Assembly (NCBI GenBank): GCA_002751075.1
Contig: NAOQ01000006.1
Coordinates: 172,482 to 214,804 of the forward strand
Source: Ichthyophonus hoferi
Lineage: Eukaryota > Opisthokonta > Ichthyosporea > Ichthyophonida > Ichthyophonidae
Direction: 5' to 3'
Length of the DNA stretch: 42,323 nt
Shown here: positions 12,115 through 24,228 of the stretch, in pieces
How the letters are laid out: the number at the start of each line of letters is the position of its first letter
Position numbering within the stretch: the stretch's first letter is position 1
Program-made: the position numbers and the translations under genes
Notes under the pieces: model-generated
What the model saw: only the letters and a program-made list of their open reading frames with translations
Databases searched by the model: none
Told to the model about the DNA's origin: nothing

Positions 12115-15100
12115 ACCTCATCTTCATCATTTACATGCTCTTCCTCTCTTACCCTCTGTCAATTCCTGTATCTAACAATACCCATAGTTTTTTTATGACT
12201 TTCATTTCAGTCGTCTTTGGTCTAATAGGCATTATATGGGTCTTTTGAATCTTTAGTTTATGAGAATATATGTTAAGCATTCGACCAGTACCTGACCTGT
12301 AATAATAATACCAAGTACGTTGTATAAATAAAAATAATAGTAATATATGTGGTTTATTTGCACCAATATTTGTGATTGTTGTAGTGTAAAATTCTTGGAC
12401 GGTAGGGCTAGTGGACAAGGTTATTCATATTTATTGACGGGACCATCTTGCTTTAAATAATAAGGTTTTTCTTTATGCAAAGTGTATCAAGAAGCATGAG
12501 TCGTTTTTAACAGTATGAATTTAATATATTGTATGACTAAAGATATGGGAGACAATATCTTTATATATATACTTGTGCCTTTAAACTTTCAGAGCTTATT
12601 TAAGATATAGGAAGAATAAATTCATATTGTAAATGTCCAGCCAGTGACTATGTAATCTCTATTTGGGTTATAATCAAAGCCCTTGCTTACCTCCATCCAT
12701 TCTATATTATCCATCAACATCTGGCAAAATACATATCACCGAGGTTTTAACTTATTATTCGCTGTGCATTACCTGTGTGAGTGTTAGGATCTTATTTTTC
12801 TCATCACTGGTAGTAACGGACACCTAAGAAAAGCAAAAATCCCAGCCAGATGACTAATTTGAGATACTATAAGCCTAAGTTCTGACGGCATTGTTCTCCT
12901 ATATGGATATTAATATTCATTTGAACCATAAATATAAATGGGTGTGAAATCTTGCAATTGGTTCATACTGTGATAAATTATGTCAAGTTAGCCTTTGGTT
13001 AAAGATAATTTATGTCTCATAAAGGGAATTAGAGATATCCTGTTAAGAGCATTCCGGATTGTTTTAATATTGATGGCCTATGTGTAGAGTTAAAGCTTTT
13101 CTGTATTTCGTTTCAACCGGAATGTTGGCCTCGTTGGGATTATATTTTAAATATCTCCACTGGTGTGGGCGGTAACTGTATTTTCCTTGCTTTCGCATTG
13201 TGTCCTCTTCTCCTATTTTGAAAAATTCTGATCAATCACAAAGATTCATATTGATCATTAATCAATGCCAAAATAAGCATTAAGTGCTGACTGAGTACAA
13301 TAGTTGGTGGTTAATGCGTGTGAGATTACGTCATAATTCTTACTTACAAGGGCGTTATGCTTGTATGAATTTGAAGTATTTAGATTATATTAGGCTCGTG
13401 TTATAGTCAAGTAATTAAATACAAGGTGGCTCCTGAATTGCATATATACACTATCAAGACCCAAAGACGTTTAATTTTGAAATTATCTGGAAATATTTGA
13501 TTTGATTTATTTAATTTGAATAAGACGTAAATGTATATTATATAAAGGCGATCAAGTCCGTGAACCCATTACCAATTCTACTATTTCCCTTGCACAGCTA
13601 GACCTCAAAAGGCGATCTCTCATAAACCATTTTTCAAGGTCTAATTATAGAAGGATGTTGATATAATTCTTAATGAAATGTTGAACGTTAAGCTTGAATT
13701 AGACCATCAATTCTCAATCTGTCACTTAAAAGCTATGATTCCACGTGTACAATTGTTTTAATTTATTGGCTACAGTTCATGAATAGCAGTGGTAACCAAA
13801 TAATCCCTATTTCCGGTGGTCTGATTTAGTACCAGTTCTGTGGCTTTCAGAAGTTAGAACCTCTAAGACTTCTTTGGCTGTTTCACACAGTGGTGAAAAT
13901 ACTGTACTGTCGGCTAGCATCTTAAAAAACCAGTTTAAGGGGAAAATTATGAATTCCGAGTTACTTAATTAAATGATAATCAAAACATTGTCTATGTGGT
14001 TATTCTAGTCAGTATGCATGCATGCTAGGCAACTGGTACAACTTCTAGACATTGTTTTACAAAGATATAATTTATGCAGCAAAAATGCGATCTCATTGCT
14101 AGGGGATGTATGAGGAATAGTTACATGGCGTTGCACATCCAGGACAATGAGGACCTGGCTCTTATAGCATTCATGAATACTCTTTTTCTGAATCCGGAGG
14201 CCAACATAATCACTGTTGGTCAAGTTGATTAAGGCTTCAGTTGCAATGTTTATCTTTAGTTTATGTCTGCCACTTGTATGTCCAAGTGATTATATACTTG
14301 CTCAATTTATAGAACTTAATCTACAATAAATCAACTAATAGGCTTACAGCTAATCATTAGTAGGCGTATGTATTTTCAAATGGCACCTTACTGATGCAGT
14401 CACCGTAAGTGTTTAGCTAATCAATCACACATGTGCATAAATTACCACAATCATCAAGTAATCCTGTAATAACGAGTTTGTCTAAGAATATATATTGTAT
14501 GCATATTAGGTGCATTATATTATATTATATTAACTGTAATACAGTGTAAACAACAAATACTCTAAGAGTGTATATATATATACAGTATCCCTCATATAAA
14601 CCTGATTGTAATGATATCATGTCACAAACATTGGCCAAGTCTATTGGTTAGGTCATAAACAAATGTACGATCATCCACAAGAACACTCATTGATATAAAT
14701 GTAACGATATGTGAAATAGGTGGCCTCCAACTGGAACTATTCTACTCAATTAGCCACGACTAATAAATAAACTAAATATACCATAGTTGACATATAATAG
14801 ATTTGGCAGCACACTCCTAAAATTTGTATGATGTTTTACCGGGTTTGGATAGACTCTACAGTTATCATTTTTTAATTTGCTTTTTCAGGCATTTACCACT
14901 TACTAGTAGTGCCATGCTGGCAGTCCTCTGTTCATGCTACATTGTTAATCAAACTATCAGCATATGCATTTGATCATTTACAACTATTCTGTTATTCTAC
15001 AAATACTTCCTGGGATCCGTAATCAACCTAGTGAGGTTTGTACCTAAAAGCAACCCCAGTAACAAGATATAAAAATATGGCAATCTGAACAGAAACAGTT

Positions 15101-16049
15101 TTTAGTTATTAACCGTTAGCTCAGAATACAATTCTCCCAGTCTCGGAATTGAGTTTCCTTAGTATGTGCCAATGAGTAAGCTCGCTATTCAATATACATT
15201 TGATTACGGCTGGTGCGAGATATGTCAATGTGATATGCAATTAAACCGGTATCCAAAATGTACCAGGCCATTCTCTTAATTATAAGATCATTTGTGGGTC
15301 ATGAAAAATGATTAGTGAGGATTAACAAACATTAACCGAGTTGACCTGGCAGGCCGTTAAGATAATGTTGTCCCCTAACATGATAATGTAGATCAATGTG
15401 CCGATTCAAAATGATTGATGTCATTGATCTAATCTAATATCCTGTGGGTTCGACGTTCTGCCACAACTAAAATTATGTACTATAGACTGAAAGAACCTTT
15501 AAAAGTTAAATGCTGGATTTGGACATTTTCGAAATGAAATATCGTACTAAACACCCAAAAGAAAAAAGAAAAAGCAATGCCTAAAGCCGATCTGACATGA
15601 TTAGTTAGTGAATTATTTATTTTATTGGTAAATCTTGCTGAGCCGCAACTAATCCAATTCATATCCCCGATTATAGGGAAAATTAGTGGCAAATATAATA
15701 TTAGCCAGTTATATTTTGATTAAAAGACAGAAACAAATGTAGTAAGAGCTAGAGCGTAGATCATTGATCACTTATCATATATCCTCAATATATTATTGGG
15801 TAATCTTTTTAAACGGCTCACAATTCACAAAGAGCCTCATGATAGTACACCTTGGTAAATAGTAAGTACAGAATATACGCTCTTTTGCGGTTGTTGGCCA
15901 AATTAATTAAGAGATAGATGTAAATGTGTAACGCATGCATTTTGACCAAGATATAAGCAAAAGGTCTGAGGTTTAGTTATATATCTGTATTATTAGCACG
16001 TTACCTGCCATCTGTATTAAAGTTATTAATATCGGCTTAGTCACCCACT
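12115..16049. other. 3.9-kb stretch without a recognisable gene
   Basis: AT-rich sequence with no frame longer than about 70 codons and no family match. A poly(A)-type AATAAA for the PRC1-like gene is at 12327-12332, about 210 bases past its stop. A short AT-dinucleotide run lies near 14570-14582 and TATAT-rich sequence near 14515-14535. I see no terminal inverted repeats, tRNA or long direct repeats by eye. Confidence 0.5.
12327..12332 (+). terminator. likely poly(A) signal of the PRC1-like gene
   Basis: AATAAA about 210 bases after the TAG stop, in an A/T-rich context. It is the first canonical hexamer downstream on the plus strand. Confidence 0.4.
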
Positions 16050-18297
16050 ATGGCTGAGGTATACATCAAGTAAGTATCCCTTCCATAGAGATATATTTCA
16101 GGTAGTAATGTTAAATCGTTTGTATATATGGTGGTATTGAAAGGTGTGTATGATTTTTCTTTGCTGATTAGTTGTTATCAACAGTATGCGAAAGCTAATG
16201 AGCTTGAACGGTATGACGAAGCCACTCTGGTACGAGGTGGCTATGCGCTACCCTCCCCAATCCTATCCGGGTAGGAGAGGGGGGAAAGTGCCTACAATTA
16301 CCTTCCCCGATGACGACCTGAGAAGGTGGGGAGACCTAGTGCACATATACCAAGCAGTCTGTATAGGGTTTATTTTTATTTCATGCACGTTTATATGTTG
16401 AATACCTGTTCAATACCACACAATATATACATGTGCACACATACCACGTATAAATGACAAAAATATAAAACCACTTTCAATTTTTAATTTCAAGTCCAAC
16501 ATTGTACACCTAGACATAACTTGCTGAAATCAAACATGTGTTAAATGCACCAAACTCAGAAGTGGTATAATCATATACAAGTACATATTATCTTTTTCAA
16601 TGCCAATTTTAGGCATCTTTGTTTTCAGTCTATCTTTTTTCTCTACAGCTTTCATTGATAACCCTTTCTTTCTCTCTTACTCTCTCTCTTTCTCTCTTTC
16701 TGATTTCTATTTTATTTTTTGTATATGTGGGGTAGATCTGGGCATTATTACTAAATAATGCTGCACAGAGCCTTTTATGATAAATATGGAGATGTACTAC
16801 CTGTGGCATTCTACGACGCTACTGGCAAGGGCATGTGCGATGAGTATGTGACCTATGATTTAGTAGGGCCCGGAAATGTGCACATGATACGACCTTCTAT
16901 ACATCTACATTACACAACAAGGCTACAATCTGTACGCCTATACACCAAGCCATAAAACGGCACGCCTAACCACCTTGTCGTGTACATATATCTTATATAT
17001 GTAGCGGTGTAGACAGGTCCTAATGCATTTCTTTGCATATGTACCCACACCTCATACAATCCCTACACTGATATACATATATGTATATCAGCAGAAATGA
17101 ACATTTATGTATATGTTGAAATAGGTAGTTATACATGGCTAGACGCCTTGGCATTCACCAGTGCTGGTCTATACATACCCTATAATTCGTACATTTAAAT
17201 GTATAGATGTGTTATCTCTGCGTACATATACCATGTAAATGAAACCATTCTCCCGTCTACCATGCACATATTTATGCCTGTGTCTTTGTATGGAAGCACA
17301 TTTAAGTAAGACTTACAACGCATCACTTTTATATAATAGTCCGTCTCACATGGAGCCTAGCCCCTTGTTCTAGTACTGCTTCGTGTATGTATATTCCTTA
17401 TTAGCATGGTGATGATAGTAGAATAGTGTGAGAGGGATAGTATCAGTAAGAAGGGGTAAAGAGACAAGATAGATATTGCGCCAATAGAAGGGCCTGGGTG
17501 TGGACAAGATAGATATTGCGCCAATAGAAGGGCCTGGGTGTGGACAAGATGCAGGGAAAGAGGTTGTATGCTGTGATATATGATGAGATACATAGTATAG
17601 TATGATAATATATGAGAGAGGTGAGGTGACTAATATATATTTTTTCTGCAGGTTTGTAGCTCAGCAAAAGACAGGTATGGCCGATGGACTATCACAGGAG
17701 GATGCCTTTAAAAGAGTATGCGGTTATCTTCAGCCTTGATCATAGACTCTGCCTCTCCTCCTTTCCGTCTTTGCACTCATGTTCTTCCTATCATATCTAC
17801 TAACCACCCCCAATACCCCCAAACTGGCCCCCCTTGTTCGCATGTCATAACAATCATATGGTTGTCAATTGACTATGGTCTATGTGGTTGGGCAACCGTG
17901 GTATGTCACTATCATGCATGCTTCTTCTGTGACCATCTCCTCTTATGAAGCATTCATTAAAGATGAAGTGCAACCACAGGCGAGTGCATACATAGAGCAG
18001 GTACAACGTGTAAGGACACAGGGAATGACAGGCCTACATCCTAACACTACTCCAGGAGAGGAGTCTAAATATAGCGATACCCAGAATATGTCCAACATGG
18101 TAAGGTCAAGGACACCCAGCCACTACATATCCACTTCTAACCCTTACATGCATATATCATGTACCCCTCTATAAATAAAGTGTGGCCACATGTGCATGTA
18201 GGCTTCACGGTATAAACTAATGACCATGGTAACCCTTAGGCTATGTGATAGGTACTGTGCTAACTACCCGTCATTCATACAGAGAAAATGGCTCTAG
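16050..18297 (+). CDS. MRPS23: mitochondrial small-subunit ribosomal protein mS23
   Basis: Modelled exons: 16050-16069, 16185-16325, 16769-16843, 17652-17722, 17951-18099 and 18283-18297, giving 156 aa. mS23 is a mitochondria-specific protein of the small ribosomal subunit. Family hallmarks are KPLWYEVAMRYPP (residues 19-31; human mS23 has KPLWFDVYDAFPP), then DDDLRRAFYDKYGD, and after the next junction CDEFVAQQKTG, the counterpart of CQRFVEKYTEL. The exon 2/3 junction (donor AGAAG/GTGGGG) is set by this match. Two points are weak. The exon 4 donor (GCG/GTTATC) is not a strong site but is needed to keep the exon 5 frame. The last 15-base exon (ends WL-stop) could instead be read-through of exon 5 to a TAA at 18172-18174, giving 176 aa. 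Human mS23 is 190 aa. No clear presequence is seen. The gene converges with the DnaJ gene. Confidence 0.8.
17464..17551. repeat. 40-bp tandem repeat, two copies plus a partial
   Basis: Two identical 40-base copies at 17464-17503 and 17504-17543. The first bases of a third follow before the sequence diverges. Each copy contains GCGCCAATAGAAG, so the array carries two CCAAT boxes. It lies inside intron 3 of the mS23 gene (16844-17651). Confidence 0.9.
18174..18179 (+). terminator. possible poly(A) signal overlapping an alternative mS23 stop
   Basis: AATAAA shares its first base with a TAA stop reached if exon 5 of the mS23 gene is not spliced at 18099. Another AATAAA at 18580-18585 would serve the longer, spliced form. 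Which is used cannot be decided from sequence. Confidence 0.35.
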
Positions 18298-19040
18298 GCA
18301 CCCCCCGTGTATCCTATCCAGTGTGGATTTTGTAACAGACAGTGTTAGACATACAGAGTGGGGTCATATGGTCCTACCTCTCACTATAGATATGGGTTTA
18401 GTGTGTTGGTGCCTCCCTGAGGTGGAGTAAACATGAATAGTATAGGTAGATAGTAGAAGGTACTATTACATATAGATGGTAAAATAGATATTATAGAGTA
18501 CTACAAAACATACATTGTATAAGTAGATGTTAGAAGGTACTAGCCAGTGACCTTATATCACAGACCTCAAGATGGTGGTAATAAACGTGATCATTTATAT
18601 CATTGGCTGGCATCTGCCTATCTCTATCAAGTACTATGATATAGATTATACACTGTAGATTCCTTTAATATTACAAGTTGTCTTAAATGTGCACTGTAGT
18701 GTTACGGTAGGCCCAGGGCTGGCAACTTGGCAGAGGCAGAATATATACATGGATGTCATAACCAGGTGGTCTATACACAGTATACACTAATAGTGTATGT
18801 CATATCATAGCATATTCTTTTCGTTGTCCTTTTTTATAAACTCTGACAAAGATCCGTAGTCACTTGTAGATATTTGCATGTGAAACAAAAAGTGTGCAGA
18901 ACAGAAAAACTAAAACTAAAATACATATGCAATGATCTAAGTGCACAACTCATCGTGGGCCCTATGGTAGCCAATAGCCATGTAGCTCTTGTGTATCAGG
19001 GTGGTGTGGCAGTCCATGATGAGTAGGGTAGGGTGTAGAT
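18298..19040. other. short convergent intergenic region
   Basis: Lies between the 3' ends of the mS23 and DnaJ genes. It contains two imperfect copies of a roughly 27-base direct repeat (TAGAAGGTACTA core) beginning near 18437 and 18517. No gene is supported. Confidence 0.5.
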
Positions 19041-22000
19041 TTAAGGTAACAGAGTCTTCAGGGCTGAGGTATGAAGGAGGGGGGGACAGGTAAGTGCCAA
19101 TCATGTTGTATAGATCTCTTTCGCCATCATGCAGCCTTCCCAACCACACCCTCTCCGACATATGATAGGCCAACACTTTACACTATAATATCCCTCCCCC
19201 TCTCCCCTCCTTAGCATTACAATACATAATATATTACGTCATAAACACACAAGTACATAATGTGGTCGAACAAACCACACGATATTCCCTACTAAGATGT
19301 AGCCAATTACTATATACCCACCATCTTTGCTGCTGTCAGACAATGATGTAGGCATGGCGATACTAATCTCCACATACATGTTGCCAAACTCCGAAGGAAA
19401 CTGGTGTTTCGGCATACCTTGATTGACAATGGTAATCACTTGCCCTGTAGCCCCATCTAAGTTAGTTTACCTGCTGACTGGTCGAGATATAATCCACTCA
19501 CAAACAATACATGTCGCATAGTTAGCCAATCATGCAGTCCCTGAAGTTACCAACCCTCACCTTCAAGTTACACCACAATTCCCTTCCCTCCTTCATGGTA
19601 CAGCCCTAAGGGTTGCACCAATAAAACGCCTCCTCGACATCACACTAACCTTATCAAGCACCTAGGGGCCCTCTCTTATACTATATTATATTATACTCCA
19701 TTATACTATACTATGGGGCAGTCTTGTCTAACAGGCATCGAACAACTAGCGGAGAAGGAGATAAAACCATAATGTTAGGACCAATAAGATAATACAGGAA
19801 CTGATGTGAAGTGGTAGAAATGGTAAGGTATAGCACCAACCTGGCTGGGTTACAGTAGTGTGAGACACCTCAATAGTTCTCCCATCTAGGTGGCGCAGTG
19901 TTTTCACAAAGCCCAGTAGGGCCTCCTTCAGAGTGATACTCATGTGTGCATAGAGGTGGCTGCCCTTGCGGGTATAAACAGGATGGCGGACTGTGTCCAG
20001 CGTGTATACCACATCTCCAGCCTGGAAGTCAGGGGAGTGGTCGGCCATATGGGGGAAGGTCTGTTGTACAGTTAAGGAAAAAACTTTCACACACCCTACT
20101 ATACCACATATACATATAGCTCCCTGTCCTATTGTCACTATACATCCTACATCCCGCAACCCACCCAATTCAAGAAATTAATAGATAATACAGAGAAAGA
20201 AAGAGGGAGCAATAAGGATAGGCACAAGGCCTGGTGGTAAGTATAGGATACAAGGACCTCGTCGTTAGCCATGCCCCTCTCCACCTCCACCTCTAGGATC
20301 TGAGACCCTCTCACCACCTTCTTCCCTGCGCACACCGAGCACGCCTTCTTAATTGTCTTTCCCTTCCCACCACACTTGGGGCACCTGTATTCCCGTATGA
20401 CAGGTCAATAATCCTGCCTGTCTATGAGCAATAGGGTGGTATTTGAGGTCCACCCTTCTCTCTCCCTAGTACTATTACATGCAGTAGGTATATATATACA
20501 TGCACACAGATGTAGTGGTACGTACTGGGACTGAACCTGTTGGAAGAAGCCAGGCGCGACCTGGTGGCGCTGAATGACAGTGCCTGTGCCTTGACAGCGC
20601 CCACACACGTGAAGGTCTGCTTTGCTATGGGCTCCAGTTCCACGGCAGTGTGGGCATAACTGTTGATTCACGACTTCCACCTGTCTCCCTATTGGTTAGT
20701 GCGCTAAAGGAACATGGTTACATGTGGACAACATCAACCACTACAATGCTTTCTCTCCCACCATCTTCTCTTTCAGATCTAAAAGTCATTCTAGAAACTA
20801 AACTTATGATGCATATATAATACTTGGCTAAACATTCGTGGTAGTATCATGTTACACTGCCCCAAGCGAGAGGGGTATGTGCTATGCCCCCTCGTTATAA
20901 GATCATAGACAGATATAGACAGCATAGTCCTACTAATGTATAATCTATATAGAGAGAACTACATATCTCCTAGGCAAGTCAGTAGAAATAAGAGAAGGGA
21001 TAGAGAGGGAGCCAGTAAAACCAGTATGTTATAAAGTTATATTATATCCTCTCCTATCAAAAAGGCAGATTTATTAGCATGTGATCCTATACGTCTGTCC
21101 CTAAAGCCTCGTACTATAGATCAAGGCGATATAAGGTGTGCAAGAACAGGAGGGGGGAGGCAATAGGTGGGAAAAGGTAGTGGGAGAATTAAATCGGGGA
21201 TGTGCTAGAGACACAAGGAGGGTGATTGTGATAGGGTCTGTATCAGGCCATATCGGGTAAGTATCCAAACAGTAGACTAATCGAGCACACACCTCAATAG
21301 TACGGCCTATGTACAGGTCCTCTAGGCTCACGGTTAGTTTCTGTCTCACATCAGGACCCTTGTTCTGCTGGCTCCTACGACCTCCAAAGAAACTATAGCA
21401 GGAGGTAGATGGGTGAGGAGGGGATAGATAGAGGAGGAAGGAATAGGGATGATAGCCAATCACCCTTCACTTATATCATACCTTTCACCTGGAGAAAGCA
21501 CAGGGTCTAGTAAAGAATATATATATATATAATTAGGCTCTCTCTCTCCTACCCAACTCTATCCTTCTTGTTGAATCCACTCACTTTTCAAAGGGATTGT
21601 TGCCACCACCTCCGTTCTGTTGCTTTAAACCCTCCTTGCCAAAGTTATCATAAGTGTTCCTTTTCTCAACATCACTAAGGATCTCGTAGGCTGAAAAGGG
21701 TTACAGTCAATGGCTTGTATAAGGTACCTATTTAACAATATACATTATCTGTAGCCTAAACGCCAACCCACAATCAAGAACTAACTATATGGCTCCTTTT
21801 TTTATGGTTACCGCAGACTCCTACTATAAACTACGCCAATCAAGAAACACTTCCAAATACCTAGCCATATCTACCTAAACCAACCCTTGACGACCAGGGG
21901 ATTAAGATTAAAATATGGCGTTTAGTGTAAAAATATATTGACTTTGCCAAAGATAGGAAGAGAAAGGGGAAGCTACAAGATGTCAGTGAAGATAGGCAGA

Positions 22001-22329
22001 GAAACGAGGGAGTATCGCCCCATAGCCCCACAAAGGGTACAGGGTAATAAATAAGCAAAATGTATACACCTCTAACCACCCTAAGTAATAACTGTCAGGA
22101 GACCTTCACCTTCTGCCACCTTGTGGAATAAATCGCGTTTTTTTGGGTCGTCCTGGTTCTTATCAGGGTGGTAGTCCCTGGCTAGCTTTCTGTAAGCCTT
22201 TTTAATCTCAGTCTCACTGGCGGAGGGAGTGAGGCCCAGTACGTCATAATATTCCGTATCTGCCATTGCCACGTTAAGTAGGAGGCCTACCAACAGGCCA
22301 ACTAGCCAGCAAACAGAAGACAACCTCAT
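19041..22329 (-). CDS. SCJ1: ER-type DnaJ co-chaperone (type I, Scj1-like)
   Basis: Eight exons in frame (transcript order): 22329-22110, 21690-21585, 21392-21293, 20680-20526, 20384-20258, 20060-19841, 19444-19322 and 19063-19041; 357 aa. Residues 1-23 are a signal peptide (hydrophobic LLVGLLLNV, cleavage after AMA). The J domain follows ([11 protein letters not shown] at 54-56), then a Gly/Asn/Phe-rich link ([15 protein letters not shown]). All four zinc motifs are intact: CPHCRGTG 151-158, CGRCQGTG 168-175, CPKCGGKG 195-202 and CSVCAGKK 209-216. Client-binding domains ([38 protein letters not shown]) end in ALKTLLP. Such proteins present misfolded clients to the lumenal Hsp70 BiP and trigger its ATPase. 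The length fits Scj1 (377 aa) and ERdj3 (358 aa); the full zinc finger favours Scj1. There is no terminal KDEL or HDEL, so it may be held by binding BiP or clients. Confidence 0.92.
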
Positions 22330-22557
22330 TCTCTAGGTTACGGTGTGTCAGCAAGAAAATATTGACTAAGTAATAATAAGAGCTGCAGACAGGCAGAGTA
22401 GAAGAACTAGCCTGTTGTTAACGAGTGGTAGGTTACTGCTCAAACCTAACTACACTTCAGACATCAATAGTATATCTATATATATTGTATACCCTGGACA
22501 ATAACAATCCTTATTGTAAAACGTAATATAACCTTTTGCCGAGTCTGCGTCCAGTTG

Positions 22558-22605
22558 CCACGGACCGTGGAGATGGCAATATTAGCAATATGACTATAAC
22601 CCAAT
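22558..22605 (-). promoter_or_regulatory. possible stress element upstream of the DnaJ gene
   Basis: About 230 bases before the DnaJ start lie two inverted CCACG half-sites (CCACG at 22558-22562, CGTGG at 22566-22570), with a CCAAT box at 22601-22605. CCACG with CCAAT is the content of animal ER-stress elements bound by ATF6/XBP1 and NF-Y. The spacing is not the standard nine bases, so this is only suggestive. Confidence 0.3.
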
Positions 22606-23755
22606 AGTAGAGGGGATCTGGTGCGCTTTTAATAATAATTTGATAATTTATCCTTTGATGTTAGGGCTATAGATGGGTTTAATCGCACTTTTAGCCTGTT
22701 GAGGGGGATTATGCTTAAGATTTTTTATGAAGAAAATACTGCATAATCACTAAGTAACTATTAATTAAGATAAACTACCAGTGATATTACGACTGATTTT
22801 TACAATTATTTTTTGGAACATACAAGTAATTTACAATTCTTGGCGTGATAGTACGCTTTTCCTCCATTAGTTGACTGGTAATAGTAGTAATTCGTTTATT
22901 TATTGTACAAATCTATTATAATCTGTGGTGTAGCCTATCTTGAAACTGAGAATAGGATTACAAAAGCAACCACCGTGATATTTTGGTGTTATCATTGGTA
23001 GATAGATTGAAAGAGCCACGACTAATGATATTATTGCCTTAAATGAAGGAGAAATACTGATCCCATTGATATGTAATGCCGCATACTCTCGAATCTAACT
23101 CCCAATAGATTAGAAAGCTGGAATAGGCCTACGATCTGTTGCCTCAGGTGTTTTATATTATGGCTTGCATCGTGTAATTTGCAAATAATATAATTAATAA
23201 TATAGTAAAATATGTAATATATTGTGTATTCCACGAATTAACGCAGTTCTCTATAAGGAGTAATGTATGCAATTATTGAGGGCTAAACTTAATAAAAACG
23301 TTCCACCACCATAAATGAGATAAATCCTTTCTATAGTGGCATAGTCCACTATAGTAGAATATGTAGTAATTATAAACATATGTATACATTTATCTATATT
23401 ATCATGACGTTTTGATTTAATAAATTGTGCATTTATGTCTTGGAAAAAGCACATAATTATATTCTCTTACATAATTGAAAAAAGGTCACTCATAGGCCGC
23501 ATAGATTAATTACACAAATTAGGCTTTGAGTTGGCCGGAGATTTAATAAGGTTGTTCATGCCAGGCAAGGCATAGTAATGAATGCTGTTATCCAGATAAA
23601 AAATATGTGACTCACAATCTCATGTGTCAAATGGAATACAATCACAATATTACATTTACCTTACCAATGTACAGTGGTAACTGGGTGTACATTTGATATA
23701 TACTCTGTAGTTTATCATGACTAACTATTGCCTTCTCCTATCTCCGTCCCCCCAG

Positions 23756-23857
23756 GGCGTTACAACGAATATGTGGATTTTTTTGAGGAAAGGGGTTCAC
23801 TTAAGTTGATTATTTCTTCTCAGTTTTTATTAAAGCAGGAATATTTATTTACTTTAG
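23756..23857 (+). other. isolated exon-like segment
   Basis: A good acceptor stands before it: a CTAAC branch-point-like motif at 23720-23724, then a long pyrimidine tract ending CCCCCCAG at 23755. The frame is open from there to a TAG at 23902-23904 and reads RYNEYVDFFEERGSLKL in its first part. A GTATTT that could act as a donor follows at 23858. No partner exons were found on either side and no family is recognised. It may be a chance arrangement. Confidence 0.2.
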
Positions 23858-24015
23858 GTATTTCTTTATATAGCTATGAACAGCAATTATTATTACATAT
23901 TTAGCCTTGGCCAATAATTAGTGCAATCTATTGGTGTTACACGGCAATCTATCAAAATTGAACCAGCCAATGGTAGAGATCCTGCAACTATAGAATAAAC
24001 CATTTCAGATCATAA

Positions 24016-24228
24016 TTAGTTCAAGAACCGAACTTTGCTAGGATGTATCGATCGGATTGAACCAGTGTCAGAATCCAAGAGCATTGGTAATCTTTCCTCG
24101 AAATCACTGCGGTCGCTTAATATATCTACTCTAGACTTCTTGGGGATTAGGGGCTCTGCTTCTATGCGGGTTTTGATTTTAGAACTACATTTAATGGTGG
24201 GAATTGGCAAAGTAGAACCGCTCATCAT
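24016..24228 (-). CDS. small acidic/serine-rich protein, unrecognised
   Basis: Open frame of 70 codons plus stop from the ATG at 24226-24228. It begins MMSGSTLPIP, has a basic middle (KKSR) and ends with an acidic part (SDRSDFEE, LLDSDTGSIRSI) and KVRFLN. The reason to take it seriously is that its last half is repeated in inverted orientation at 24303-24440, where the plus strand encodes the same ending (SLDSDTDSIGSIH, then KVRFLN and a stop). The differences between arms largely keep the protein sequence. Function unknown; it could be the remains of a transposon-encoded or host gene. Confidence 0.35.
   Translation of the reverse strand: MMSGSTLPIPTIKCSSKIKTRIEAEPLIPKKSRVDILSDRSDFEERLPMLLDSDTGSIRSIHPSKVRFLN

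Noticed and set aside
14005-14223. 72-codon minus-strand frame with protein-like composition
   Set aside because: No ATG start, no recognised motif and no supporting splice sites; it cannot be told from chance.
15420-15470. GGTTCGA-type sequence as a tRNA B box
   Set aside because: It does not fit the B-box consensus beyond GGTTCGA, and no A box or cloverleaf could be drawn around it.
17357-17667. Overlapping minus-strand frames with repeated HPGP text
   Set aside because: The repetition comes from the 40-bp tandem repeat in the mS23 intron; there is no gene.
18937-19176. Minus-strand frame ending in HDEL plus two residues as the DnaJ C-terminus
   Set aside because: The intron phase after exon 7 is 1, which joins to CC-CTG and gives ALKTLLP-stop, a normal DnaJ ending. 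The HDEL frame would need a different phase and the signal is not terminal.
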